Source: a virus. Taken from it: a stretch of 47,403 nt of DNA. A program made the translations under genes and the position numbers. Below the pieces are notes generated by a model that worked only from the letters and a program-made list of their open reading frames with translations, was not told where the DNA came from and ran no database searches. The DNA lies in IMG/VR virus record IMGVR_UViG_3300021976_000028, positions 1 to 47,403 of that record; one strand, written 5' to 3'. Below are positions 38,591 through 45,000 of this stretch, piece by piece; the first letter of the stretch is position 1; the number at the start of each line of letters is the position of its first letter.

Positions 38591-38904
38591 AAGGCTTCTC
38601 CATCCTTTGGACCGTGGAGGTGCATGAACAGGGACCACCAGTAGCGGGCGGCCTTGAGATCATCATCCTTAGCGTGGACGATAGCCTTCTTCGCCCAGCT
38701 CTCGATGAGGTTGTTCAGGTCTTGCATTGCGGGCAGCGCTTTCTGAACCTGGTAGCTGTCCATCCCAGACTGGTTCACCATGCGCTGCAGGTTGATTGCC
38801 CACCACTTCACCATCACGGAGGGCAGCTGTTGAGCTCGGTGTAGTACGGAGGGCAAGTCGACAGGCTCATCGACACTAGCCTCGTACAGTTCGTTGTCAT
38901 CCAT
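38587..38904 (-). CDS. Small helical protein
   Basis: A 105-residue, mainly helical protein with aromatic residues: 'VMVKWWAINLQRMVNQSG' and 'AARYWWSLFMHLHG'. AAGGGG precedes the ATG. No family recognised. It is coupled to its neighbours on both sides. Confidence 0.6.
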   Translation of the reverse strand: MDDNELYEASVDEPVDLPSVLHRAQQLPSVMVKWWAINLQRMVNQSGMDSYQVQKALPAMQDLNNLIESWAKKAIVHAKDDDLKAARYWWSLFMHLHGPKDGEAL

Positions 38905-39253
38905 TATGTAGCCCCTTCCATATCCTCTTGTACCAAGGAGTAGTAGTTTTCCTCCTAAGATGCCGACGAGTGATGACGGATTGATCTACTGTCCTTACTG
39001 CCACGATCGATACCACTTCGGGTGTCGACACCTTCACAGGTGCCTCGATAGCCCGGAAGCTTTGGGTCGTCTCTGCCGGCGGCTCATATAGCCTAGCGTC
39101 CCGATCGTCCAGGTACCTGATCAGATCCAGAACAGCATTGCTTCCTGCTTCGACCGACTCATGAAGAAGCCGATCGAGGATGGGTGCGCCCGTATATTCG
39201 ACGCGTGCCACAATGAGCTTTGGATCCAGGTGGGTACCTAGTAGGGGGCTCAC
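38897..39253 (-). CDS. Unknown protein
   Basis: A 118-residue protein: helical N-terminal half ('APILDRLLHESVEAGSNAVLDLIRYL') and a basic C-terminus ('RRHLRRKTTTPWYKRIWKGL'). The GTG start overlaps the upstream stop (GTGA). The basic end might bind nucleic acid or membrane. Function unknown. Confidence 0.55.
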   Translation of the reverse strand: MSPLLGTHLDPKLIVARVEYTGAPILDRLLHESVEAGSNAVLDLIRYLDDRDARLYEPPAETTQSFRAIEAPVKVSTPEVVSIVAVRTVDQSVITRRHLRRKTTTPWYKRIWKGLHNG

Positions 39254-39678
39254 CGCTCTTTTCCCATCGGTATCATCTGCTGGGCCTTGAGGGTACGTAG
39301 TTCAGTAAATCCGTTGAGGATGACCTTGTCGATCGTCTCCTCATCGGGACTCGGCGCGGCTTCGATCAGGACCTGGACATTCTTCTGGCCGATGATCGGA
39401 GCGGACTGGACCAGAACGATGTTCCAGGCCAGTTGCATGCTCCCCTGATTGGGAGTCCAGTTGAGAGAGACAGCCCAATCAGTGGACTCTCCCATCTTGT
39501 ACTTCTCGACCGCTTTGCCGACGAAGTTCTTGACCCTGATCTCGATGTCCATGTCGCTCCAGTAGATAGGATAGGCTGGGAATCCATCTTTCCAGACAGT
39601 GTACCAGTGAGGAGGTGGATGATTCTCTTCCCGCTCGCACTTGCCATCAGGGCAAGGAACCATCACCTCCCAGATCAT
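39250..39678 (-). CDS. Unknown protein with N-terminal Cys/His motif
   Basis: A 142-residue protein beginning with 'CPDGKCEREENHPPPHW', which may bind zinc. The rest alternates strands and helices ('WAVSLNWTPNQGSMQLAWNIVLVQSAP'). The ATG overlaps the upstream stop as ATGA. No family recognised. Confidence 0.6.
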   Translation of the reverse strand: MIWEVMVPCPDGKCEREENHPPPHWYTVWKDGFPAYPIYWSDMDIEIRVKNFVGKAVEKYKMGESTDWAVSLNWTPNQGSMQLAWNIVLVQSAPIIGQKNVQVLIEAAPSPDEETIDKVILNGFTELRTLKAQQMIPMGKER

Positions 39679-39830
39679 TTGTCCTGTCTCTCACTAATGA
39701 GGATCCTGTAGTGCAGGACCATGTTTCCGTCGGCAGTGATTTCTACCGTGACCGTGGTAGGATACACTCCGGGTGGGATCTCTCCTGGTACTTCCGAAAA
39801 GATCGAGTCGAGCTGATGTCTAATTCTCAT
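39675..39830 (-). CDS. Small beta-rich protein
   Basis: A 51-residue protein from the ATG at 39830: 'PPGVYPTTVTVEITADGNMVLHYRILISE' forms alternating strands. The start overlaps the stop of the 52-residue gene upstream by 11 bases, behind AAAGGTGG. Longer frames upstream would run through that gene and are rejected. Confidence 0.55.
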   Translation of the reverse strand: MRIRHQLDSIFSEVPGEIPPGVYPTTVTVEITADGNMVLHYRILISERQDK

Positions 39831-39978
39831 CGTCCACCACCTTTGCATTGCCTCTACGAACCATGGGGTCCATGAACTGATCGAACTCGATGATGACTTC
39901 ATCGTACTCAGTGACCATCTGCCTGAACTCTGCAGCGTCTGCTTCCGACTCGAACTCGAGTATGACTCTGGTGCTCAC
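39820..39978 (-). CDS. 52-residue protein upstream of the beta-rich gene
   Basis: A short gene from a GTG at 39978, behind GAGGAGGAG, to the TAG at 39820-39822. The product begins 'MSTRVILEFESEADAAEFRQMV' and is acidic. The start resembles the N-terminus of the zinc-ribbon protein at 35574-35975, which suggests paralogy. It fills an otherwise empty stretch just after the helicase gene. Confidence 0.6.
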   Translation of the reverse strand: MSTRVILEFESEADAAEFRQMVTEYDEVIIEFDQFMDPMVRRGNAKVVDDEN

Positions 39979-39987
39979 GACTCCTCC

Positions 39988-41385
39988 TCATCTGTCATCG
40001 CCGAGCAGTGCTCGAAGCCAGGTGTGTTTGAGGTCGATCTTAACCTTACGGTCAGGATCGATTGTATTCCGTGCCATAAGGTCAATAACCTGGACAGCGT
40101 TCTTCTGTCCCACACGGTGACATCGATCCTCAGCCTGAAGATTTGCATTCGGCTTCCATGCACGGTCCAAGAAAACAACGGTGCTGGAGGCGGTAAGGGT
40201 GATGCCCTCACCACCAGCCGCAATCGTACCAGCGAAAATCTGGATGTCGCCTGCTTGGAAACCTTCGACAGTTCGATCCTTATCGACCTGTGCTTGGTCA
40301 CCCGTATACAGACCATGACTAACCTTCATAGCTTGGAGGCGCTTGCTGAACAAGTTCATGATAGCCCGACTCTGGCTGAATACTACCAGCTGCTCGGTCG
40401 GATTGTCAGAGATGATATCGCACAGTACGTCCAGCTTGGCAGAAGGATCGGTCATGATCCACTTGCCATTCTTCTTGGGGTCGGGATGCGGCTGCATGTA
40501 TCCCAAAGCGAACTGCTGCAACCGAACCAGCTGAGCTACCACGACGCCTGCGATCAGTGGACTAGTAATGTCCTGATGATCCAACCAGGCAATCATGTCT
40601 CGCTTCATCTGGTTGTACGCCACTCGTTGCTTGGGATCTAGCTCAACCCAGACAGTGTCGTAGTACTTATCTGGTAGCTCTTGGAGCACGTCTTTCTTGA
40701 GCCGTCGAATGTACCAGGGGTCGATCTCAGCATGCAGGCTCTCTACGTTCTTGACACCCGTGACCTTGGTAGGCTTTCGAGCGGTAAGACCGCCTGTCTC
40801 GACGACCTCCTCGACGCAGTAGTGCTTCCTGAACTTCCAGTAGCTCCGGTAGTACTGAGGCCAGAGCCAGTTCAGAACGGACCAGAAGTCATCAGGCTTG
40901 TCGTCAGCGGGCGTACCACTCAGACCGGTCTTGTGCTTGGTCTTCAGGTACTTGAATGCCTGTGTCTGCTGCGCCTTTCGATTCTTAGCCCTGTGGACTT
41001 CGTCGCCGATGATGTGGAACCAGCTGACGTCCTTCAACTCCGGGATCAGCCTTAGTGCCTGCCAGTGGATGATATAGAACCCGTTGATCGGAGCCTTCAG
41101 TTTGTTCACGAAGGCAGCGCGGTTCTTCGGGTCAATTCTGACCACAGTTGCGTTGAGAAGCTCTTTGATATGCTTCTCCCAGCCATCGTGTACGGCTAGG
41201 GGAGCCACGATCAGAGTCTTCATTCTGCACTTGCCGTGCTCGGCTATGTACTTGTGCCGGAGATCACGGTCACGCCAGACACCGAAGGGAGTCTTCCCAA
41301 GACCCATCTCGTCACCACAAAGGAAGTTATCCTGAAGTGCTGCCTTGTCGAGGGCCTCCTGCTGGAACTTGTATGGCTCCTTCAC
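39988..41385 (-). CDS. SNF2-type helicase
   Basis: A 465-residue DEAD/SNF2 superfamily 2 ATPase that remodels DNA or moves forks. Motifs: 'FQQEALDKA' (Q-like), Walker A 'GDEMGLGKT' at about residues 24-32, 'GDEVHRAKN' (DExH) at about 127, 'LSGTPADD' (III), 'LVVFSQSR' (IV), and 'AEDRCHRVGQ' (VI). The GTG start forms GTGA with the stop of a 31-residue membrane peptide gene. Small SNF2 proteins are common in phage replication blocks. Confidence 0.9.
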   Translation of the reverse strand: MKEPYKFQQEALDKAALQDNFLCGDEMGLGKTPFGVWRDRDLRHKYIAEHGKCRMKTLIVAPLAVHDGWEKHIKELLNATVVRIDPKNRAAFVNKLKAPINGFYIIHWQALRLIPELKDVSWFHIIGDEVHRAKNRKAQQTQAFKYLKTKHKTGLSGTPADDKPDDFWSVLNWLWPQYYRSYWKFRKHYCVEEVVETGGLTARKPTKVTGVKNVESLHAEIDPWYIRRLKKDVLQELPDKYYDTVWVELDPKQRVAYNQMKRDMIAWLDHQDITSPLIAGVVVAQLVRLQQFALGYMQPHPDPKKNGKWIMTDPSAKLDVLCDIISDNPTEQLVVFSQSRAIMNLFSKRLQAMKVSHGLYTGDQAQVDKDRTVEGFQAGDIQIFAGTIAAGGEGITLTASSTVVFLDRAWKPNANLQAEDRCHRVGQKNAVQVIDLMARNTIDPDRKVKIDLKHTWLRALLGDDR

Positions 41386-41477
41386 TTACTTCCCTTCCTG
41401 TCTAGTATCGCTGGGAGCAGACTTACTACTATCCCTCCTCCGATTAGAATTCCGACAACCATCTCAGCTAGTGTCAC
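41382..41477 (-). CDS. 31-residue membrane peptide
   Basis: A GTG at 41477, six bases behind AGGAG, opens a 31-residue frame: 'LAEMVVGILIGGGIVVSLLPAIL' is one membrane helix, followed by 'DRKGSK'. Its stop overlaps the helicase GTG as GTGA, and its start overlaps the previous gene by 14 bases. It may be functional or serve mainly as a leader that couples translation of the helicase. Confidence 0.55.
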   Translation of the reverse strand: MTLAEMVVGILIGGGIVVSLLPAILDRKGSK

Positions 41478-41682
41478 CAACTGCTCCTAGAATGTGCTTG
41501 TGCTTCGGACATGCCCAGAAGAATAGCCACCTGCCCTTGTAGCGCTCCGATTGCAGGAGTAGCTTCCCAGGGCCATTATAACCGTGTCTCTTCGAACACC
41601 GCCGGCAATACAGACCGGTCTTGCTGTCTGTAATTGTCGGCGGCTTCCAGGAGACACCGTCATGCGAGCGACGGCGTACCAT
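41464..41682 (-). CDS. Small zinc-binding protein
   Basis: A 72-residue basic protein with 'YCRRCSKRHGYNG' and 'FWACPKHKHILG', so C-x2-C and C-x2-H could hold zinc. It overlaps the end of the DUF397 gene by 23 bases. It may bind nucleic acid. No named family. Confidence 0.6.
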   Translation of the reverse strand: MVRRRSHDGVSWKPPTITDSKTGLYCRRCSKRHGYNGPGKLLLQSERYKGRWLFFWACPKHKHILGAVGDTS

Positions 41683-41896
41683 CCTTCTGCTCCTTGTAGT
41701 TGTCGAACTCGCCCTTCTTCACGCCGTCGACGAAGGCATCCCACTCGTCGAACGTGTAGCCGAGAGTGCCAGCGTTACGGTTCTTGGAGTCGCGGATCAG
41801 CACGATCTGCAGGTCACGATCGACGAAGACCTCGACGCAGTTGCCGCCGCTGCCACTCGCACTAGCCTTCTTCCAGATCATCTTCCACTGGCTCAT
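41660..41896 (-). CDS. DUF397-family protein
   Basis: A 78-residue protein with the whole DUF397 pattern: 'WKKASASGSGGNCVEVFVDRDLQIVLIRDSKN', then 'LGYTFDEWDAFVDGVKKGEFD'. In Streptomyces such proteins usually stand next to XRE-type WhiJ-like regulators and modulate them. Here it directly follows a different helix-turn-helix gene, overlapping by 35 bases. The start may be at 41896 or at the ATG at 41881. This is the strongest single host clue in the window. Confidence 0.85.
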   Translation of the reverse strand: MSQWKMIWKKASASGSGGNCVEVFVDRDLQIVLIRDSKNRNAGTLGYTFDEWDAFVDGVKKGEFDNYKEQKDGTPSLA

Positions 41897-42140
41897 CCAG
41901 CTTCACCTTTCCCTTGTTCCTCTTCTTAGCCAGGTCGGCAAAGAAGTCATCAGCCTCCTTGACGTCGATGCATTTCCTGCCGCACTCACAGGTTGTGACG
42001 TCAAGGTGCTTGGCCTTGATATGGTAGTAGATCAACTGAGGGGCGATGCCCTTGCTCTTGCCATACTGTACAGGCGTAAGCTTGCTCGCTCCCTCAAGGT
42101 CGTCCTTTTTCATCTGGGCGATCAGGTCATCTGTATTCAC
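41862..42140 (-). CDS. Helix-turn-helix DNA-binding protein
   Basis: A 92-residue protein: 'KLTPVQYGKSKGIAPQLIYYHIKAKHLDVTTCECGRKCIDVKEADDFF' looks like an excisionase or MerR-like helix-turn-helix with a Cys knuckle. The C-terminus is charged. The GTG start is behind GGAGGCGCAGGG. The gene follows island C directly, so it may bind the repeats there and control itself and the DUF397 gene. Confidence 0.65.
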   Translation of the reverse strand: MNTDDLIAQMKKDDLEGASKLTPVQYGKSKGIAPQLIYYHIKAKHLDVTTCECGRKCIDVKEADDFFADLAKKRNKGKVKLDEPVEDDLEEG

Positions 42141-42305
42141 TAGAACCCTGCGCCTCCTAACGGATCTTGTTGTGCTGAGCGCTCGCGAGCTCGCTAAGTC
42201 TAACTCGCGGTCTAACTAAGTCTATATGAGTCTAAGCTCGGTTTCACGCGTGCTGAGCACTATTACTAAGGCTTCATGATCCTCGAGTTAGACTTCAAGA
42301 GAGAC
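42141..42305. promoter_or_regulatory. Intergenic island C with GTCTAAC words
   Basis: GTCTAAC occurs at about 42198 and 42210, GTCTAAG at 42229, and the inverted form at 42287-42293. A palindrome GAGCGCTC lies at 42177-42184, followed by CGCGAGCTCGC. TGATCCTCGAGTTAGAC (42277-42293) is the exact complement of a 17-mer in island A. GGATCTTG at about 42162 recurs in island B. The island lies between a 43-residue gene and the helix-turn-helix gene. Confidence 0.6.
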
Positions 42306-42437
42306 TCAGCGCTTGTAGCCCATGCCTCGGAGCTTGTAGTACTTCCGAAGTATGACTCGCCACGCTCTTCCTGATCGGGTGCATGAGCACCTATGCACGA
42401 AGACATGCTGGAAGTGATCCCGTAATCGCTCGATCAT
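42306..42437 (-). CDS. 43-residue basic protein
   Basis: The frame from the ATG at 42437 to the TGA at 42306 gives 43 residues: 'MIERLRDHFQHVFVHRCSCTR' then 'WRVILRKYYKLRGMGYKR', very basic. The ATG overlaps the upstream stop as ATGA and GGGAGGAGG lies 11 bases before it. A small nucleic-acid-binding protein is likely. Confidence 0.55.
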   Translation of the reverse strand: MIERLRDHFQHVFVHRCSCTRSGRAWRVILRKYYKLRGMGYKR

Positions 42438-42763
42438 CGACTAGTTTCACCTCCTCCCGGACGTTCCATCTGCTGGTTGGACGCCCTCAGAGCTTCGCGT
42501 ACCTGCTCGAAGTCATCGTTGGACCCGAAGACCGCATTGTCCTGAGCCGGAAACGCCTTCTGACCCGTGGGTTCAGGGTCGGGGATGGTTCCATCAGCCC
42601 TAACCTGAACCAGGAAGCGCTCGTGAGTCTCGCCCCAAGCGCATTCATCGTTGTGGCACTCGAGGATGATGACCTTACCTCCGCCGCCATCCTTCTGCTT
42701 GCCAACTTCCTTGCCGGAAGCAAAGCAGCGAGGACACCTACTGGCTTCATCCCAACTTGCCAC
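42434..42763 (-). CDS. Zinc-ribbon protein
   Basis: A 109-residue protein with 'CPRCFASGKEV' and 'ILECHNDECAWGE', giving two Cys pairs of a zinc ribbon. The C-terminus is acidic and Gln/Pro-rich. The GTG at 42763 is chosen for the GGAAGG site; a longer frame from a TTG at 42826 would overlap the previous gene by 80 bases. It could act in transcription or DNA binding. Confidence 0.55.
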   Translation of the reverse strand: MASWDEASRCPRCFASGKEVGKQKDGGGGKVIILECHNDECAWGETHERFLVQVRADGTIPDPEPTGQKAFPAQDNAVFGSNDDFEQVREALRASNQQMERPGGGETSR

Positions 42764-42947
42764 TGGAGCCTTCCCTTCCGAGGAGGACGGCGTTAACCCC
42801 ATCGACGGATTCGGATTCGCCGACAAGAAGTTTGCCGCTCCAGACTCCGATGCAGTCGCAGCCTTCCAACTCGATGATCAGTTCCGATCCTTGAGTCAGC
42901 TCCTTGATCTCCTGCAGCTTCGTGATCAGCTCATCCAGGTTCGCCAT
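42747..42947 (-). CDS. Small acidic protein
   Basis: A 66-residue protein: helix 'NLDELITKLQEIKELTQG' then strands 'ELIIELEGCDCIGVWSGKLLVGE'. The ATG at 42947 has GGAG before it and overlaps the winged-helix gene by 17 bases. No family recognised. Confidence 0.55.
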   Translation of the reverse strand: MANLDELITKLQEIKELTQGSELIIELEGCDCIGVWSGKLLVGESESVDGVNAVLLGREGSSGKLG

Positions 42948-43386
42948 TGGCATCTCCGTTCTTGAGAGCCTGCATGATCGCTGCTTGCCACTCTTCCAGA
43001 TCATCGACTCGACCAGTGAGGTCGGAGATCATCTGTTCGGCCACTGACTGCTTAGACACGGCAGGCAGCTTCCGATCGATCTGAACTGCGGCGGCCTCGT
43101 AGTCAAGGAAGTTAGGTTCCTTGATCACTTCCCACCTAGACATAGCTGAGCCGCCACCACGACGGAGCTGCTTCACGCAACTCATTGCCTTCAGATGCCG
43201 AAGCACCTTGGTGTAGTACGGAATGCTCAGCTCGAGCTCGTTGAAGAGGGCCGTGGTGAACCCTTCGTAGACGAGAATGTCTTGTCCGTCATCCGTCTTC
43301 TGGAGTACGGCGCGCTGTTGCATTGCTTGAAAGACACGACATACATGTTCAAACAGTGTAGGAGGCGCGCTGTCGTGTTCTAGCAC
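42931..43386 (-). CDS. Winged-helix protein
   Basis: A 151-residue protein. Residues about 40-90 ('FTTALFNELELSIPYYTKVLRHLKAMSCVKQLRRGGGSAMSRWEVI') look like a winged helix-turn-helix, and residues 105-145 a coiled coil. The GTG start overlaps the previous stop by seven bases, behind AAGGAGA. A regulator or DNA-binding replication factor is likely. Confidence 0.6.
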   Translation of the reverse strand: MLEHDSAPPTLFEHVCRVFQAMQQRAVLQKTDDGQDILVYEGFTTALFNELELSIPYYTKVLRHLKAMSCVKQLRRGGGSAMSRWEVIKEPNFLDYEAAAVQIDRKLPAVSKQSVAEQMISDLTGRVDDLEEWQAAIMQALKNGDANGEPG

Positions 43387-43580
43387 AGCTTCTCCTTAAT
43401 GGATTCTAGTGACTTCGCCGTCTCAGTATAACCAGACATGAGGTTATTGAGCTGATCCGCCGTAGCGATGGCTCGGTCTTGGATAGTCATTTCTCGAGCG
43501 TCATGTATTCCCTCCAGCTCCCTTTCCAGGATATCATGAAGGAGTACCTTTTCTGAGACACTCAAGCTTGCTTCACACAA
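43380..43580 (-). CDS. Small coiled-coil protein
   Basis: A 66-residue helical, charged protein. The TTG at 43580 is chosen since AAAGG lies 7 bases before it and since all longer frames begin within the terminator hairpin at 43606-43660. No family recognised. Confidence 0.5.
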   Translation of the reverse strand: MCEASLSVSEKVLLHDILERELEGIHDAREMTIQDRAIATADQLNNLMSGYTETAKSLESIKEKLC

Positions 43581-43605
43581 TCTGTTACCTTTCCTCGCCC
43601 AAAGG

Positions 43606-43660
43606 GAGGCCCTGCTAAGCCCGACAGACATTTGGGACGTCATCCACTTAGCAGGGCCTC
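43606..43660 (-). terminator. 14-bp perfect hairpin, probable terminator
   Basis: GAGGCCCTGCTAAG (43606-43619) and its exact complement (43647-43660) enclose 27 bases. On the - strand CCCTTTGG follows. It lies after the structured element downstream of a probably abundant protein gene. Confidence 0.65.
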
Positions 43661-43663
43661 TAG

Positions 43664-43792
43664 GTGAGGGTGGGTACTGGTATCTTCCCGTCGCACGGGG
43701 GAAGTGAACGGATTATCTGAGGCTCGACCTCAGCCACGCCCTCACAGCTAGCGGAGCTGGCCCGAGCAGGAGGATAGGATGCTCGGACCAGC
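43664..43792 (-). ncRNA. Structured non-coding element with four stems
   Basis: The gap after the gene at 43799 folds well on paper. A closing stem pairs 43664-43673 with 43734-43745 (GTGAGGG with CCCTCAC, then TGG with CCA past a two-base bulge). Inside are hairpin CTTCCCGT/ACGGGGGAAG (43684-43704) and hairpin CTGAGG/CCTCAG (43717-43733), the latter stacked on the closing stem. A further stem GCTGG-C-CCGAGC with GCTCGG-A-CCAGC lies at 43756-43792. No protein frame is needed to explain it. Which strand is active, and whether it is made as RNA, cannot be told; the - strand is likelier. Confidence 0.5.
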
Positions 43793-43798
43793 CCACGA

Positions 43799-44278
43799 TT
43801 ACTCAGCCTCGGTGAAGTCGTGCTCGGTGTCGTCGACCTCGACAACCTCGTCGACCTTCTTCTTGGAGCCGCGAGCCTTCTTGGCCGGCGCAGCAGGCTT
43901 CGCAGCCTCTTCGGCCTTCTTCGTGGCCTTCTCGGCCTGGCGGGTCTGCTTCTCGTCCCACCAAGCGAGCGCCTCATCCAGCACGACAACCGGACGGCTC
44001 TCGTCGCCGGCGTCAGCCTGGTTGTCGAAGACGTTGGTGCCGTCGGTCCACTTCACCGGGAAGGGGTTGGTCTTGCCGGGGCTCTTGACGTAGGCGTAGA
44101 CTAGCTGCGGGCGGTAGTCGGCGTCAACCCGCTCGGTCTCGACCAGAGCATTCTTGAACCCGATCGGGCTGACGTAGCCCTCGGGGATGCCGACTCGCTT
44201 CGACTTGGGCGCCTTCTCCTCGGCGGCCGGAGCCTCAGTGGTCTCTTCGGTGTCGTTCTCGTACGCGGTGTCCGTCAT
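43799..44278 (-). CDS. Lysine- and alanine-rich protein, probably abundant
   Basis: A 159-residue protein with an acidic N-terminus (about 1-25), a folded core (about 28-105: 'IPEGYVSPIGFKNALVETERVDADYRPQLVYAYVKSP' and 'WTDGTNVFDN') and an Ala/Lys/Glu-rich tail. It has its own promoter region, a strong AAGGAG site and a terminator-like region, so it is likely highly expressed. A nucleoid or host-takeover protein is possible; no family is recognised. Confidence 0.65.
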   Translation of the reverse strand: MTDTAYENDTEETTEAPAAEEKAPKSKRVGIPEGYVSPIGFKNALVETERVDADYRPQLVYAYVKSPGKTNPFPVKWTDGTNVFDNQADAGDESRPVVVLDEALAWWDEKQTRQAEKATKKAEEAAKPAAPAKKARGSKKKVDEVVEVDDTEHDFTEAE

Positions 44279-44316
44279 CGTCTTGCTCCTTACTAGGTGG
44301 CATTAGGCCGGGTGGC

Positions 44317-44427
44317 AATTGAATCTAGGCGATTCTGCTTGCTTCTGATTCAATTATAGTAGCGGTCGAGCGGACATAGCAAGGCCCTCTCTCAAGGGAT
44401 TTTGAAATGTTTTTGTTCCGCTCGACC
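44317..44427 (-). promoter_or_regulatory. Promoter region with two inverted repeats
   Basis: On the - strand TATAAT lies at 44353-44358 with TTGCTA 18 bp upstream. AATTGAATC (44317-44325) is the complement of GATTCAATT (44347-44355), so one repeat overlaps the -10 and start point. A second pair GGTCGAGCGGA (44364-44374) and TCCGCTCGACC (44417-44427) flanks the -35 side, with a small CCCT/AGGG hairpin in between. This looks like an operator-controlled promoter for the gene at 43799. Confidence 0.6.
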
Positions 44428-44437
44428 ACACTATGAC

Positions 44438-44620
44438 TCAATCAGTAGATCGGACTTCGCACACATCCTTGTCCAGGATATGAACAGCAACAGGTTCTCC
44501 GTTACTGTCTATGCCTCGGAGCATCCAGGCCTGATGTAAGCGGGTGGCCTTCATCAGCCTGAACTTGAAGGTGACCTGGATTTCCTGGTTCACCATGTCT
44601 TTGACTTTTACAGGTTCCAT
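44438..44620 (-). CDS. Small beta-rich protein
   Basis: A 60-residue protein with alternating strands ('QVTFKFRLMKATRLHQAWMLRGID', 'EPVAVHILDKDVCEV'). The ATG overlaps the membrane protein gene by 13 bases. It is the last gene before the inverted repeat region. No family recognised. Confidence 0.5.
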   Translation of the reverse strand: MEPVKVKDMVNQEIQVTFKFRLMKATRLHQAWMLRGIDSNGEPVAVHILDKDVCEVRSTD

Positions 44621-45000
44621 GGTTTGACGGTGTCCTCGTCTAATGGTCTGTCTCGTTCATACCAGGCAGTAACCTTCTTAGCATGTCGCTCAAGAAGGAG
44701 ATGCAGAGGTAGACAGGAAGCCATCATGAGAGGAATACCTACTGGAGCGAAGACGACAGTCAGGCACAGCGGGATCCCAATGGCGCAGCCCGCCATACCT
44801 ATAACAAACGCCCCTGTGGTCAGTAGCCAAGGCCTTCGGGGTTTCCTCTTAGTACGCGAGGGAGTTCTGACGATGAACGTCGGCTCTCGCCATGCGTACT
44901 CAAGAGCCGGAGGAACTGGCTTCTGAGGCGTCGGCTGAGGAGAAGCCGGAAGCTGGAATTCAACCTCCGGCTCCTCCCCATATGCAGATACGTCGATCAC
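44608..45000 (-). CDS. Two-helix membrane protein with Pro-rich N-terminus
   Basis: A 130-residue protein. The N-terminal 55 residues are rich in Pro, Glu and Arg; membrane helices lie at about 60-78 and 82-104; a charged C-terminus follows. The GTG start overlaps the previous stop (GTGA). A CCCCTGTGGTC copy lies in the gene. Function unknown. Confidence 0.6.
   Translation of the reverse strand: MIDVSAYGEEPEVEFQLPASPQPTPQKPVPPALEYAWREPTFIVRTPSRTKRKPRRPWLLTTGAFVIGMAGCAIGIPLCLTVVFAPVGIPLMMASCLPLHLLLERHAKKVTAWYERDRPLDEDTVKPWNL
44811..44821 (+). repeat. CCCCTGTGGTC repeat copy 9
   Basis: An exact copy inside the membrane protein gene. Confidence 0.7.

Noticed and set aside
43660-43989. 109-codon Arg-rich frame on the - strand
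   Set aside because: It is an out-of-frame shadow of the gene at 43799 and runs through the structured element; its composition is unnatural.
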